A stretch of DNA of 39,975 bases from assembly GCA_037131065.1 (NCBI GenBank), contig JBAXRT010000005.1:1-39975 (forward strand). Reading direction: 5' to 3'. Source of the DNA: JBAXRT01 sp037131065. Lineage in GTDB: Bacteria; Bacteroidota; Bacteroidia; Bacteroidales; FEN-979. Positions within the stretch are counted from its first letter, which is position 1. Every line of letters begins with the position of its first letter. The notes beneath the pieces are model-generated. The model saw nothing but the letters and a program-made list of their open reading frames with translations, was not told where the DNA came from and made no database searches. The position numbers and the translations under genes were made by a program. Of the stretch, positions 7,648 to 15,867 are shown piece by piece.

Positions 7648-8583
7648 TTAATTGTACCTGTTCAGGAAGTTGACTAGCAAGGGGTTGAACTCCTCCGGAT
7701 TAGTCTCCATGGGAATGTGATAGGCATCAGGGATCACCTTCAGTTCAATGTTCGGAGCCACCCTTGTGAGTTTTTTTGCATTTCTAAGCCTGATCGTTTT
7801 GTCCTTTTTCCCCCAGATGACCAGCACGTTGAGATCGTTTAACCCTTCGGCATTGAGTGGCTGGATCTCCTTGGCATTGGCAATGAGGTTGATCACGGTC
7901 TCGGCTGAACCATCTATGGACATTGGAGTAAGGAATTCGTTGACCGTTGCCGTATCAGGGAGATAGCCATAGATGCTCTTGAGTTCTTTCCTGAAATTTT
8001 TGAAAGAGAGGTAGGTATGCTCCATGTAGGAGAGGAGCAACGATTTATAGAGTTTGCTGTTTGTGAGCCCGACGATGACCGAATTGACATCTTTGTTGTT
8101 GACAAAGACCATTCCTGCTACGATGGTAAGGCTTTTCGTGCGCCCTGGTTCGGAAAGGGCCACTGCCTCAGCAGTACCCCCGCCCATGGAGTGGCCGACG
8201 ATATTCCACCTGGTAGTATCGGAACCGTCGATCTCGGTAAGCAGATCCCAGATGAGGCGGGCACGGTAACTTTGCGACTGGTTGAGGGTGGCCGACCTTT
8301 CACTGTATCCGAACCCGGGGAGGTCGACGGCTACAACACGGTATCCTGACTTCACCAGGGTATCGAAGGAGTTTCGCCAGCAGAAGGTTGAACCGCAGAA
8401 TCCGTGGATCAGAAGGACCTTCCCCTTTGGGTTCGGAAGATCACCATTCCAGGTGCGGTAGTGGATGGTAACGGAATCGGGACGGGCAAAATGACTATTA
8501 TCGTATGGTTTCTGCGGTGGCTGAGAAAATGCCGGAAGCGTAATCAAAATGGGAACAAGGAAAAGGAGGCGGTATATCGTCAT
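7648..8583 (-). CDS. Exported alpha/beta hydrolase (lipase/esterase-like)
   Basis: Starting at the ATG at 8583 (311 residues), the protein has a signal peptide ending near LPAFSQ. It shows the alpha/beta-hydrolase signature set: an oxyanion-hole HGFCGS motif at about 60-64, nucleophile Ser132 in VGHSMGG, acid Asp261 in WGKKDKT, and His289 in DAYHIPMETNPEEF. The family cleaves ester, amide or carbon-carbon bonds, and the substrate is not predictable. A longer reading from 8607 would overlap the promoter of the divergent protease gene, which argues for the 8583 start. It is divergent from the S41 protease and convergent with the TonB-domain gene. Confidence 0.82.
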   Translation of the reverse strand: MTIYRLLFLVPILITLPAFSQPPQKPYDNSHFARPDSVTIHYRTWNGDLPNPKGKVLLIHGFCGSTFCWRNSFDTLVKSGYRVVAVDLPGFGYSERSATLNQSQSYRARLIWDLLTEIDGSDTTRWNIVGHSMGGGTAEAVALSEPGRTKSLTIVAGMVFVNNKDVNSVIVGLTNSKLYKSLLLSYMEHTYLSFKNFRKELKSIYGYLPDTATVNEFLTPMSIDGSAETVINLIANAKEIQPLNAEGLNDLNVLVIWGKKDKTIRLRNAKKLTRVAPNIELKVIPDAYHIPMETNPEEFNPLLVNFLNRYN

Positions 8584-8590
8584 GGTTGAG

Positions 8591-8598
8591 TATCTTTG
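8591..8598 (+). promoter_or_regulatory. Bacteroidota -7 box for the S41 protease gene
   Basis: TATCTTTG matches TAnnTTTG exactly and lies 27 nt before the ATG at 8625. No convincing TTG element is seen about 22 nt upstream. The box rules out the TTG at 8586 as the start codon. Confidence 0.55.
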
Positions 8599-8624
8599 CA
8601 GCTGCAAAAATCCGAAAATATTTT

Positions 8625-10226
8625 ATGGAAAACAGAAAAATCAACCCATACCTTCCGATTTATTTTTCACTTGTTCTGGTCGCCGGGCTGCTTCTGGGAT
8701 TCCTGCTATCGAACAGGAGTACCGGACTTTTTTCCGGGGGCGGTAAGAAAGACAAACTTAACGAGGTGCTCAACTATGTGGAGAGCAACTACGTAGACAC
8801 CATAAACCGCTCGGTACTCGAAGAGAAATCGATCACCGGTCTCCTTCAGAGTCTTGACCCTCACTCAGCCTACATTTCAGCCACCGAATTTCACGAAGCG
8901 AACGACCCGTTATTGGGAAGTTTCGAGGGGATCGGGGTTCAGTTCAGACTTGAGAGTGATACGGTGGCCGTGATCATCCCGGTTTCGGGAGGCCCCTCGG
9001 AAAAGGTAGGCATCCGTGCCGGAGACCGGATCGTCAAGGTTAATGGCGAAAATATCGCCGGTATCAAAATATCCACCAACGATGTGATGCGCAAACTCAA
9101 GGGTCCCAAGGGGACCGAGGTTACGGTCTCTGTCTTCCGCAGGGGCGTTCCCGGCCTTACCGATTTTCTAATTACACGTGATGTGATACCGACCTACAGC
9201 ATGGACATTGCCTATATGGTGAGCCCGAGCATAGGCTATATTCGCCTGAACAATTTCTCAGCGACGACCCATGAGGAGATACACAACGCCCTGAAGCAGC
9301 TTCTTGCCGACGGGATGAAGAGCCTGATCCTCGACCTGAGGGGCAACGGTGGTGGATACATGCAGGCGGCGATCGATGTTTCGGATGAATTCCTTCCCAA
9401 GGGGACCCTGATCGTTTATACTGAAGGGGAGCATCACCCGAGGGAGGTTTACCATTCCACTGCCGAAGGACTCTTTGAAAAAGGCGAACTTGTTATCCTG
9501 ATCGATGATTTCTCGGCATCATCGTCAGAGATCGTTGCCGGTGCCATCCAGGACAACGACCGGGGTGCGATCGTCGGAAGACGGTCGTTCGGAAAGGGAC
9601 TTGTGCAGGAGCAGCTGAATTTCAAGGATGGCAGTGCAGTACGGCTTACGGTGGCCCGATATCACACACCAACCGGGAGGTGTATCCAAAGGTCGTACAA
9701 GGATGGTACAGAGAGTTACAACAACGACTATTACCACCGGTTCACAAATGGCGAGCTGGAGCATCCCGACAGCATCAAGTTTGCCGACTCCCTCAGGTAC
9801 CGCACCCCGAAGGGGAAGATCGTCTTCGGAGGCGGCGGGATAATGCCCGATGTATATGTCCCGGTTGAGCGCGATTCGACCCTGAAATTCTACAACACCC
9901 TTCTGAATAAAGGTCTGATTTACCAGTTTGCCTTTGATTATACCGACCGTAACCGGAGTGTGCTTAACCGGTTCAGGAACGTTGACCAGTTTGACCTGAA
10001 GTTTGAAATCTCAGGTTCCCAGTTCAACGAATTTCTTGCCTACGCAGAGAAGAAGGGCGCCAAAAGACCTACCGGAAATCAGGCCAGGTCGGACGAGCAC
10101 ATCCGGGTAATGCTTAAAGCCTATATAGGCAGGAATATCCTTGATAATGAAGGGTTTTACCCGGTTCTTAACAAGATCGACCCCACCTTTGTGAAGGCGA
10201 CGTATATCCTGAAAGAAAAAAAATAG
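8625..10226 (+). CDS. S41-family C-terminal processing peptidase (CtpA/Prc-like)
   Basis: The 533-residue protein (start at 8625, behind a -7 box) has one N-terminal membrane helix (about 11-29), anchoring it on the periplasmic side. A PDZ domain covers about 95-175 (GIGVQF, SEKVGIRAGDRIVKVNGE). The S41 protease core follows, with IGYIRLNNFS, LILDLRGNGGG at 234-244 and the Ser/Lys dyad: Ser299 in DDFSASSSEIVAGA and Lys324 in SFGKGLVQ. The spacing of 25 matches the family. The roughly 200-residue C-terminal extension is common in Bacteroidota. It probably trims periplasmic proteins, with the PDZ domain recognising C-termini. The gene stands alone, ahead of sodB, which has its own promoter. Confidence 0.9.
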   Translation: MENRKINPYLPIYFSLVLVAGLLLGFLLSNRSTGLFSGGGKKDKLNEVLNYVESNYVDTINRSVLEEKSITGLLQSLDPHSAYISATEFHEANDPLLGSFEGIGVQFRLESDTVAVIIPVSGGPSEKVGIRAGDRIVKVNGENIAGIKISTNDVMRKLKGPKGTEVTVSVFRRGVPGLTDFLITRDVIPTYSMDIAYMVSPSIGYIRLNNFSATTHEEIHNALKQLLADGMKSLILDLRGNGGGYMQAAIDVSDEFLPKGTLIVYTEGEHHPREVYHSTAEGLFEKGELVILIDDFSASSSEIVAGAIQDNDRGAIVGRRSFGKGLVQEQLNFKDGSAVRLTVARYHTPTGRCIQRSYKDGTESYNNDYYHRFTNGELEHPDSIKFADSLRYRTPKGKIVFGGGGIMPDVYVPVERDSTLKFYNTLLNKGLIYQFAFDYTDRNRSVLNRFRNVDQFDLKFEISGSQFNEFLAYAEKKGAKRPTGNQARSDEHIRVMLKAYIGRNILDNEGFYPVLNKIDPTFVKATYILKEKK

Positions 10227-10235
10227 GGAAAAGAC

Positions 10236-10265
10236 TTGACAATTGACTTTTCTTTTGTAATTTTG
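10236..10265 (+). promoter_or_regulatory. sodB promoter
   Basis: TTGACA at 10236-10241 and TAATTTTG at 10258-10265 give the Bacteroidota -33/-7 pattern, 38 nt before the sodB start codon. Confidence 0.6.
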
Positions 10266-10303
10266 AATCAGTTTAAATAAGCAACCACTTAATACTGAAA
10301 ACC

Positions 10304-10879
10304 ATGGTACACGAACTTCCTAAATTGCCCTTTCCAATGGATGCACTGGAGCCCTATATATCGAAAAGGACTTTGGAATATCATTATGGCAAGCATCACC
10401 AGGCCTATATAAACAACCTAAACAAGCTGATCCCCGGAACCGAATTTGAGAACAAGTCCCTTGAAGAGATTGTTCGTAAGGCTTCGGGCGGTGTATTCAA
10501 CAACGGAGCCCAGGTATGGAACCACACCTTTTACTGGCACTGCATGAAGCCTCAGGGCGGCGGTGAACCGACCGGGGCGTTGGCTGAAGCGATCGCAAAA
10601 AATTTCGGTTCTTTCGGAGACTTCAGGGAAAAATTCTCCACGGCAGCCGCCACTTTATTCGGAAGCGGATGGGCCTGGTTGATCAAAAAAGAGAACGGAT
10701 CGCTGGAGATCGTCCAGGAGAGCAATGCCGGGAACCCGATACGCAACGGAGCAATTCCTTTGATGACCTGCGATGTATGGGAGCATGCCTATTACCTTGA
10801 CAAACAAAATGCCCGTCCTGATTATATCGCCGACTTCTGGAAGCTGGTCGACTGGGATGCGGTTGCAGGGAGGTTATAG
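10304..10879 (+). CDS. sodB: Superoxide dismutase, iron-type
   Basis: The 191-residue enzyme converts superoxide to oxygen and hydrogen peroxide in the cytoplasm. The four metal ligands are visible: His27 (EYHYGKHH), His74 (WNHTFYW), Asp157 and His161 (CDVWEHAYY). Gln70 in NNGAQVWNH is the residue typical of Fe-SOD; Mn-SOD usually places the equivalent Gln elsewhere. Length and absence of a signal peptide fit SodB. Some Bacteroidota enzymes of this type accept either metal, so metal use is not certain. It is monocistronic and ends 7 nt from the convergent glmS gene. Confidence 0.93.
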   Translation: MVHELPKLPFPMDALEPYISKRTLEYHYGKHHQAYINNLNKLIPGTEFENKSLEEIVRKASGGVFNNGAQVWNHTFYWHCMKPQGGGEPTGALAEAIAKNFGSFGDFREKFSTAAATLFGSGWAWLIKKENGSLEIVQESNAGNPIRNGAIPLMTCDVWEHAYYLDKQNARPDYIADFWKLVDWDAVAGRL

Positions 10880-10886
10880 ATAACCA

Positions 10887-12725
10887 CTACTCCACCGTTA
10901 CCGACTTCGCCAGGTTTCTGGGCTGGTCGACATTGCAGTGTCGCATCACGGCGATGTGGTATGAAAGGAGCTGAAGCGGTATGGTTGCCAGCAGCGGGAT
11001 GAACATCTCTTCCGAATCGGGAATTTCGATATAATGGTCGGCCATCTTTTTCATCGTCTCATCGCCGCGTGTGATGATGGCGATGATCTTTCCCTTCCTT
11101 GCCTTTACCTCTTCGATGTTGGACATCACTTTTTCGTAGTTGCCCCGTTTTGGCGCTATGAAGACCACGGGCATCGACTCATCAATGAGGGCGATGGGGC
11201 CGTGTTTCATCTCTGCGGCGGGGTATCCTTCGGCATGGATGTAAGAGATCTCCTTTAGCTTGAGTGCTCCTTCGAGGGCCACAGGGAAATTATAACCGCG
11301 GCCCAGGTAAAGCGAATTCCTGACATGCTTATAAATGTTCGCAATCTCTTTCACCTTATCGTCGAGCTTCAGGATGGCTTCCACCTTGGAGGGGATGGCA
11401 TTAAGCTCGTGAAGGAGCTTGATGAAGTGAGACTGTGGAAGGATTCCCTTGCGCTGGGCCAGGAGGAGCCCGAGCAGCGATAGGACGGATACCTGGGCAG
11501 TGAAGGCTTTGGTAGAGGCGACTCCGATCTCTGGTCCCGCGTGGGTGTAAACACCCGCGTGGGTCGCCCTTGCGATTGAGGAGCCTACCACGTTGCAAAT
11601 GCCGAGGACGGTAGCTCCTTTGGATTTTGCCAGTTCAATGGCGGCCAGGGTATCGGCCGTCTCTCCCGACTGGGATATGGCGATCACCACATCGGTTTCA
11701 TTGATAACCGGGTTACGGTAACGGAATTCGGAGGAGTATTCGACCTCAACAGGAATCCGAGCCAGGTCTTCAATCAGGTATTCCCCGACGAGGGCTGCAT
11801 GCCATGAGGTCCCGCATGCCGTGATCGTGATCCTCCCGGCGTTGAGAATCTTATTCTCGTAATCACGTATGCCGCCAAGGGTAACAAGCCCGGAATCGAG
11901 ATGGAGACGGCCGCGAAGGCTGTCGTAGATTGACCTTGGTTGCTCGAAGATCTCCTTGAGCATAAAGTGTTCAAAGCCCCCCTTTTCAATCTCGCCCAGG
12001 CTCATCTCGAGCTTCTGTATATATGGAGTCTTTTCCTGGTTGCGGATGGTCCTTATCTTCAGGGATTTTCCTCTTTCAATGATGGCGATTTCCTCGTCGT
12101 TCATAAAAACGACGTTGTCGGTATACTCGATGATCGGTGTGGCATCGGATGCAACAAAAAATTCATCCTTCCCAACACCTATAACCATGGGGCTGCCCTT
12201 ACGGGCGGCGATGATCTTATCGGGGCTCTTATGGGAAAGGATCACGATGGCGTAGGCGCCGATCACCTGGTTCAGGGCGATACGGACAGCCTCTTCGATC
12301 AGGACCTTCTCGTTGGTCTGGATGTCTTCGATCAGGTGGATCAATACCTCTGTGTCGGTCTCGCTTGAAAATTTATATCCACGGTTCTTCAACTCGCTCC
12401 TCAGTACGGCGTAGTTTTCGATGATCCCATTGTGGATAATGGCGAGTGAACGGTTTTGTGAAAAGTGAGGATGGGCGTTGACCTCGTTGGGTTCGCCGTG
12501 GGTCGCCCACCGGGTATGGGCCATCCCGATCGTACCTGACACATTTTTCCCTGCAAGGTGATCTTCCAGCTCAGAGACCTTTCCCTTGCACTTAAAGACT
12601 TTGAGTTCATCCTGCTGAAGGCATATTCCCGCACTGTCGTATCCCCGGTATTCCAGCCTGTGAAGACCTTTGATCAGGATAGGATATGCATCTTTAGGAC
12701 CAAGATAAGCGACAATTCCGCACAT
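10887..12725 (-). CDS. glmS: Glutamine--fructose-6-phosphate aminotransferase (isomerising)
   Basis: The 612-residue enzyme makes glucosamine-6-phosphate from fructose-6-phosphate and glutamine, the first committed step towards UDP-GlcNAc for peptidoglycan and lipopolysaccharide. The N-terminal class II glutaminase domain starts with Cys2 (MCGIVAYLG) and holds RLEYRGYDSAGI and HTRWATHG. Two SIS sugar-isomerase domains follow (about 290-430, with CGTSWHAA and ISQSGETADTLAA; and about 460-600, with EGALKLKEISYIHAEGYPAAEMKHGPIALI). The sequence ends LAKSVTVE, the conserved catalytic tail. It has its own -7 box, while upstream on the same strand lie the DUF4270 lipoprotein and starch-synthase-like genes, a cluster recurrent in Bacteroidota. 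Confidence 0.96.
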   Translation of the reverse strand: MCGIVAYLGPKDAYPILIKGLHRLEYRGYDSAGICLQQDELKVFKCKGKVSELEDHLAGKNVSGTIGMAHTRWATHGEPNEVNAHPHFSQNRSLAIIHNGIIENYAVLRSELKNRGYKFSSETDTEVLIHLIEDIQTNEKVLIEEAVRIALNQVIGAYAIVILSHKSPDKIIAARKGSPMVIGVGKDEFFVASDATPIIEYTDNVVFMNDEEIAIIERGKSLKIRTIRNQEKTPYIQKLEMSLGEIEKGGFEHFMLKEIFEQPRSIYDSLRGRLHLDSGLVTLGGIRDYENKILNAGRITITACGTSWHAALVGEYLIEDLARIPVEVEYSSEFRYRNPVINETDVVIAISQSGETADTLAAIELAKSKGATVLGICNVVGSSIARATHAGVYTHAGPEIGVASTKAFTAQVSVLSLLGLLLAQRKGILPQSHFIKLLHELNAIPSKVEAILKLDDKVKEIANIYKHVRNSLYLGRGYNFPVALEGALKLKEISYIHAEGYPAAEMKHGPIALIDESMPVVFIAPKRGNYEKVMSNIEEVKARKGKIIAIITRGDETMKKMADHYIEIPDSEEMFIPLLATIPLQLLSYHIAVMRHCNVDQPRNLAKSVTVE

Positions 12726-12744
12726 GGCTTTCGATTTTGATAAT

Positions 12745-12752
12745 CAAAGGTA
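12745..12752 (-). promoter_or_regulatory. Bacteroidota -7 box for glmS
   Basis: On the minus strand 12752-12745 reads TACCTTTG, an exact TAnnTTTG, 19 nt before the glmS ATG. This suggests glmS can be transcribed separately from the genes upstream. No good TTG element is seen at the expected distance. Confidence 0.45.
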
Positions 12753-12762
12753 AGCGAAAAAA

Positions 12763-14112
12763 TTACAATAACCTCGTATAGACCAATTTTAGTCTGAAAC
12801 GGTTTGCAAGGGATCCCGGAATGGTTGGTTTTGTACCCTCAAGCATGACCCGGTAGGGTGGCATGTCGCGCGTGGTAGGGTTATTCACGAGGATATAGAG
12901 GTCGAAACTGTTGGTATAAGAGTGTTGGATCACCTTCTGGATATGCTGGGTGATGCGGAAGTAATAAGACCTTTCAGACCTGTTGTAGATCCCGCCAAAG
13001 TAACCCTGACCTTCATTTTCATCAGCAAGGAAGCTGACTCTGCCGATGCTGTCCTGGCGAAGAAGTGTCAGCGATGGGGGTGGGGCATAGGTGGTGTCGG
13101 TCTCCTTGTTGGAGAACATAAGGAGTGCGTCGTTCACTGCAATGAGATGATTTTTGCCGAAATCTTTCATGTAGGGGAAGCGGAGTTTGAGTTTTACCCC
13201 GCCGAGCCCTTCGAGGAATAGCTGGTTTGCCCCCTGGGCTGTGTCGTGGTTCAGAATCTGTCGTTTAAGGTCGGGAGAGGCATCAAGGTAGTCATTATGA
13301 TCGATCGTGGTGAACCGGGCTGCCTTGTCGTCGACCAGGAACTGGTAAGAGAGGGAGTCGCTCTCAGCGTTATGGAAATAGATCTCCATGCATGTGGTAG
13401 AAGTTCCGGCGCTGAAGTTGAGCAGGGCACCGCCTGAGTTCACGGGGTTCGACTCGATGTGAAGGCCTTTAAAAAAATTGATAAAAGCGGCATTATCGGC
13501 AAGAACATCAGATGGTGCGTAGAGGATCTTGTTGCCAAGATAATTGGAAAATTTATTCAGGTTGATGCGCACATGGGCTGCCATCATTTTTCCGGAGACC
13601 TTCACGCTGTCGTTGGGGTGAGGGTAGAAGGTCTGGGTCCCGATCAAAGAAGAGTAAGTTGCAACACGCTGGTTCGACCAGTAGGAGCTGTCGAAGATCA
13701 GATCCTGGCTGATCTCATAGACCTTTACACTCTGCAGGCTGGTTGTATCACCGTAGTATCCGGCGTAATATAAAATCAAAACCAGGGAGTCGAGCACCGG
13801 ATTGATGCCGAAATCGGGGGCGTCGATACCAAGGCGAACCTGGGAATAAAACCCGGCGGTGATCTTTCCGTAAATCGGATCGAGCATGCTTCCCATGATG
13901 ACTGTGGAACTTTCGTCGGTCCGGACGGAATCCTGTATCACGGAGTAGGCCTCCACGGTGCAGGTGTCGGTCATCAGAACGTTCAGCGTATCACTTGGGG
14001 GTAGCAGGTCAAAGCCAAGTTCATATGGGTCTTTTTTGCAGGAGAAGAGTGCAAGGAGCAGGAGGACACAGATGGTCAGCGATGCCGGTAGCGCGGAGAG
14101 GAACGATTTCAA
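12763..14112 (-). CDS. DUF4270-family outer-surface lipoprotein
   Basis: The 449-residue protein carries a lipoprotein signal peptide with lipobox LFSC (Cys25), followed by KKDPYELGFDLLPPSD. The body matches what I know of the DUF4270 family: SSTVIMGSMLDPIYGKITAGFYSQ, PVLDSLVLIL, VYEIS, and a C-terminal segment with YYFRITQHIQKVI and a MLEGT motif. The function of the family is unknown; members appear beta-rich and membrane-anchored. It lies 22 nt downstream of the starch-synthase-like gene on the same strand and is followed by glmS after 37 nt, a neighbourhood often kept in Bacteroidota. That hints at a role connected to envelope polysaccharide, but this is inference. Confidence 0.8.
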   Translation of the reverse strand: MKSFLSALPASLTICVLLLLALFSCKKDPYELGFDLLPPSDTLNVLMTDTCTVEAYSVIQDSVRTDESSTVIMGSMLDPIYGKITAGFYSQVRLGIDAPDFGINPVLDSLVLILYYAGYYGDTTSLQSVKVYEISQDLIFDSSYWSNQRVATYSSLIGTQTFYPHPNDSVKVSGKMMAAHVRINLNKFSNYLGNKILYAPSDVLADNAAFINFFKGLHIESNPVNSGGALLNFSAGTSTTCMEIYFHNAESDSLSYQFLVDDKAARFTTIDHNDYLDASPDLKRQILNHDTAQGANQLFLEGLGGVKLKLRFPYMKDFGKNHLIAVNDALLMFSNKETDTTYAPPPSLTLLRQDSIGRVSFLADENEGQGYFGGIYNRSERSYYFRITQHIQKVIQHSYTNSFDLYILVNNPTTRDMPPYRVMLEGTKPTIPGSLANRFRLKLVYTRLL

Positions 14113-14134
14113 GCGTGTCGAGTTTAGCGTTGGA

Positions 14135-14962
14135 TTAATCTACTGCAACCGATTCGTTCACCAGAACTTCTTCGTAGAATTCGTTATAGGCATCCACATA
14201 GCGTTCGGGTGACTGGTATTCAAGATATGGCTTATCGGATTCTTTCAGGTATCCTGCCACCTCCTTGCTGATGGTGGGTGAGCCGATGATGATCCCGTCG
14301 GAAAAATCGATAGCTGCCTTAATCATACTAACGTAATTTGGAGTCTTATAGTGTTTGAGGTCTTTGGAAGAAATTCCCTCAAGCTTGATCTTGTTCTGGA
14401 AATCCTTGCTGAGCTGGTCGTTGAAGCTATCGTCGTAAATCGAACAGATCACCTTGGTTTCGCTGAAGAGGGGGTTGTCCCGGTATGCCTTCTTGATATA
14501 GATCGGCACCAGGCTGGTCATCCATCCGTGGCAATGAACAATGTCGGGACCCCAGCCGAGTTTCTTGACTGTTTCAAGGACGCCCCGTGAATAGAAGATC
14601 GCTCGTTCATCGTTATCGCTGAAGAACCGGTTGTTTTTATCGTGGAAAGTATATTTCCGCTGGAAATAATCTTCATTGTCGATGAAATAGATCTGCATGC
14701 GCGCCTGCTGGATCGAGGCGACTTTAATAATAAGGGGATGATCAGTATCGTCGATGATAAGGTTCATTCCCGAAAGGCGTATTACTTCATGCAGCTGGTT
14801 CCTGCGTTCATTGATATTTCCAAACCGCGGCATAAAGGTCCGGATCTCCCTTCCTTTCTCCTGTATTCCCTGCGGAAGGTACCGGCCAATCAGGCCCATG
14901 GGGCTCTCTTTCAAATATGGAGTGATCTCCTGGGTAACAAACAACACTTTCGCTTTTTCCAT
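14135..14962 (-). CDS. Glycogen/starch synthase catalytic-domain (GT5) protein, short form
   Basis: The 275-residue protein resembles only the N-terminal Rossmann domain of GT5 glycogen synthases: VLFVTQEITPYLKES at the start, TFMPRFGNINERRNQLHE, NRFFSDNDERAIFYSRGVLETVKKLGWGPDIVHCHGWMT near 130-170, and VSMIKAAIDFSDGIIIGSPTISKEV near 220. Full-length glycogen synthases have about 480 residues with a second GT-B domain, which is absent here. The ADP-glucose-binding KxGGL motif expected after the first strand is replaced by ESPMGLIG. Short versions of this type recur in Bacteroidota beside DUF4270 and glmS. Whether they act as glucosyltransferases is doubtful. A TATCTTTG box lies upstream (15010-15003, minus). 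Confidence 0.8.
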   Translation of the reverse strand: MEKAKVLFVTQEITPYLKESPMGLIGRYLPQGIQEKGREIRTFMPRFGNINERRNQLHEVIRLSGMNLIIDDTDHPLIIKVASIQQARMQIYFIDNEDYFQRKYTFHDKNNRFFSDNDERAIFYSRGVLETVKKLGWGPDIVHCHGWMTSLVPIYIKKAYRDNPLFSETKVICSIYDDSFNDQLSKDFQNKIKLEGISSKDLKHYKTPNYVSMIKAAIDFSDGIIIGSPTISKEVAGYLKESDKPYLEYQSPERYVDAYNEFYEEVLVNESVAVD

Positions 14963-15002
14963 TTTTTCCTCTCTGGTTTATCCCATTTTTCGAATTCGGC
15001 TG

Positions 15003-15010
15003 CAAAGATA
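15003..15010 (-). promoter_or_regulatory. Bacteroidota -7 box for the GT5-like gene
   Basis: Minus strand 15010-15003 reads TATCTTTG, 40 nt before the ATG at 14962. A TTTGG lies 26 nt further upstream (15037-15033), slightly beyond the spacing seen elsewhere in the window. Confidence 0.5.
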
Positions 15011-15324
15011 CTAAAAATTTTCCAGATAATTTCCAAATGAAATATGTAAATAGATGATTGTTATTCATTTAACGCTTAAAATTAAGTTGTTAATAAAAAA
15101 TTTTCATTCCAGGGTATCACCTTTTAGCCCTTTCCCCGATTAAGCAATAAATACGGGAATGAAAAGGAGGATCCATCATTGACCTAGAGGAGAGATTGGA
15201 AAACAGGGCGCGGGGCGGCATGTTTTCCAGGTAGAGTCTGGCCGGCTTCCGCAACATCGGCCAGCCGAGTGACCCCGGCGGTTGACAGGGGGAAATAAAA
15301 CATTCAATCCAAAATCAAAAAATC
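15011..15324. other. Intergenic stretch with two GC-rich hairpins; possible structured RNA or leader
   Basis: No supported gene lies between the divergent genes here. The first 150 nt are AT-rich; from about 15155 the stretch becomes GC-rich. Two consecutive hairpins are visible: GGAAAACA (15198-15205) with TGTTTTCC (15221-15228) around a G-rich 15-nt loop, and CTGGCCG (15238-15244) with CGGCCAG (15258-15264) around 13 nt. A further CCG/CGG pairing (15265-15267 with 15276-15278) may extend the fold. They lie 60-130 nt upstream of the gene at 15325. I do not recognise a known riboswitch or RNA family, and neither hairpin has a T-tract. Confidence 0.4.
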
Positions 15325-15798
15325 ATGAAAAAGATAATGTTACTTTCTTTGATCGCTATGATCCTTTTTTCCGAAACAACAGTTGCAGCAATGACCGGTG
15401 CATTTGCCAATCCCGGACCCAGCGGGGTCTGGATCAAGATCAGTCTGAATTTTCACAGGCCCAAGTTTGATTGCCAGACCGGCTTTGGGATCTGTCTCGA
15501 CATTACTGCAGGTGTGGACATGGCCATGCCGGCCTCCGGCAGTTGCCCGGTACAGATGAGGATCAATGAGAGGAACGAGTTGCAGATCCAGGTTAACGAG
15601 GACAACCTGCGCCTGTATGATAATGGTTCGGTATTGCCCAATTTCAGGGATAAATCAGGATTAGTGCTTGAGGATCCTTATACCTTTTCCCCGGCCACCT
15701 GCAGGGAGCTCGGAAGCCCTGTTCCTGTTGTCATCAGGGCCGGAAAATACCCGGTCACCTTTTCAAACGGTATTTACACAGTTAAGATTCCTTTATAA
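15325..15798 (+). CDS. Small exported protein of unknown function
   Basis: I do not recognise a family. The 157-residue product has a clear signal peptide (MKKIMLLSLIAMILFSETTVAA, cleavage near 22-28). The mature part, about 130 residues, has four cysteines (50, 57, 74 and 126), which could form two disulfides in the periplasm or outside the cell. Alternating hydrophobic residues near the C-terminus (PVPVVIRAGKYPVTFSNGIYTVKIPL) suggest beta structure. It lies 69 nt upstream of a lipoprotein gene and, with the gene after that, may form an envelope-directed operon, although a strong hairpin lies between the first two genes. Two GC-rich hairpins precede it. Confidence 0.65.
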   Translation: MKKIMLLSLIAMILFSETTVAAMTGAFANPGPSGVWIKISLNFHRPKFDCQTGFGICLDITAGVDMAMPASGSCPVQMRINERNELQIQVNEDNLRLYDNGSVLPNFRDKSGLVLEDPYTFSPATCRELGSPVPVVIRAGKYPVTFSNGIYTVKIPL

Positions 15799-15808
15799 CT
15801 ATCATCCT

Positions 15809-15846
15809 GTGACGGATCGCCCGGGTTTGACCGGGTGGTCCGTCAC
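15809..15846 (+). terminator. Long stem-loop after the exported-protein gene (terminator-like)
   Basis: GTGACGGA (15809-15816) pairs with TCCGTCAC (15839-15846), and inside them CCCGG (15820-15824) pairs with CCGGG (15831-15835) around GTTTGA. It begins 10 nt after the stop codon at 15798. No T-tract follows, so it may attenuate or process the transcript rather than terminate it fully. Confidence 0.5.
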
Positions 15847-15867
15847 AGTTCAAAGTCAGACGAACCA

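Noticed and set aside
15159..15182. Seven-codon leader peptide (MKRRIHH) with an AAGGAGG motif
   Set aside because: Too short to support; the purine-rich motif lies inside the frame, and Bacteroidota rarely use Shine-Dalgarno sites.
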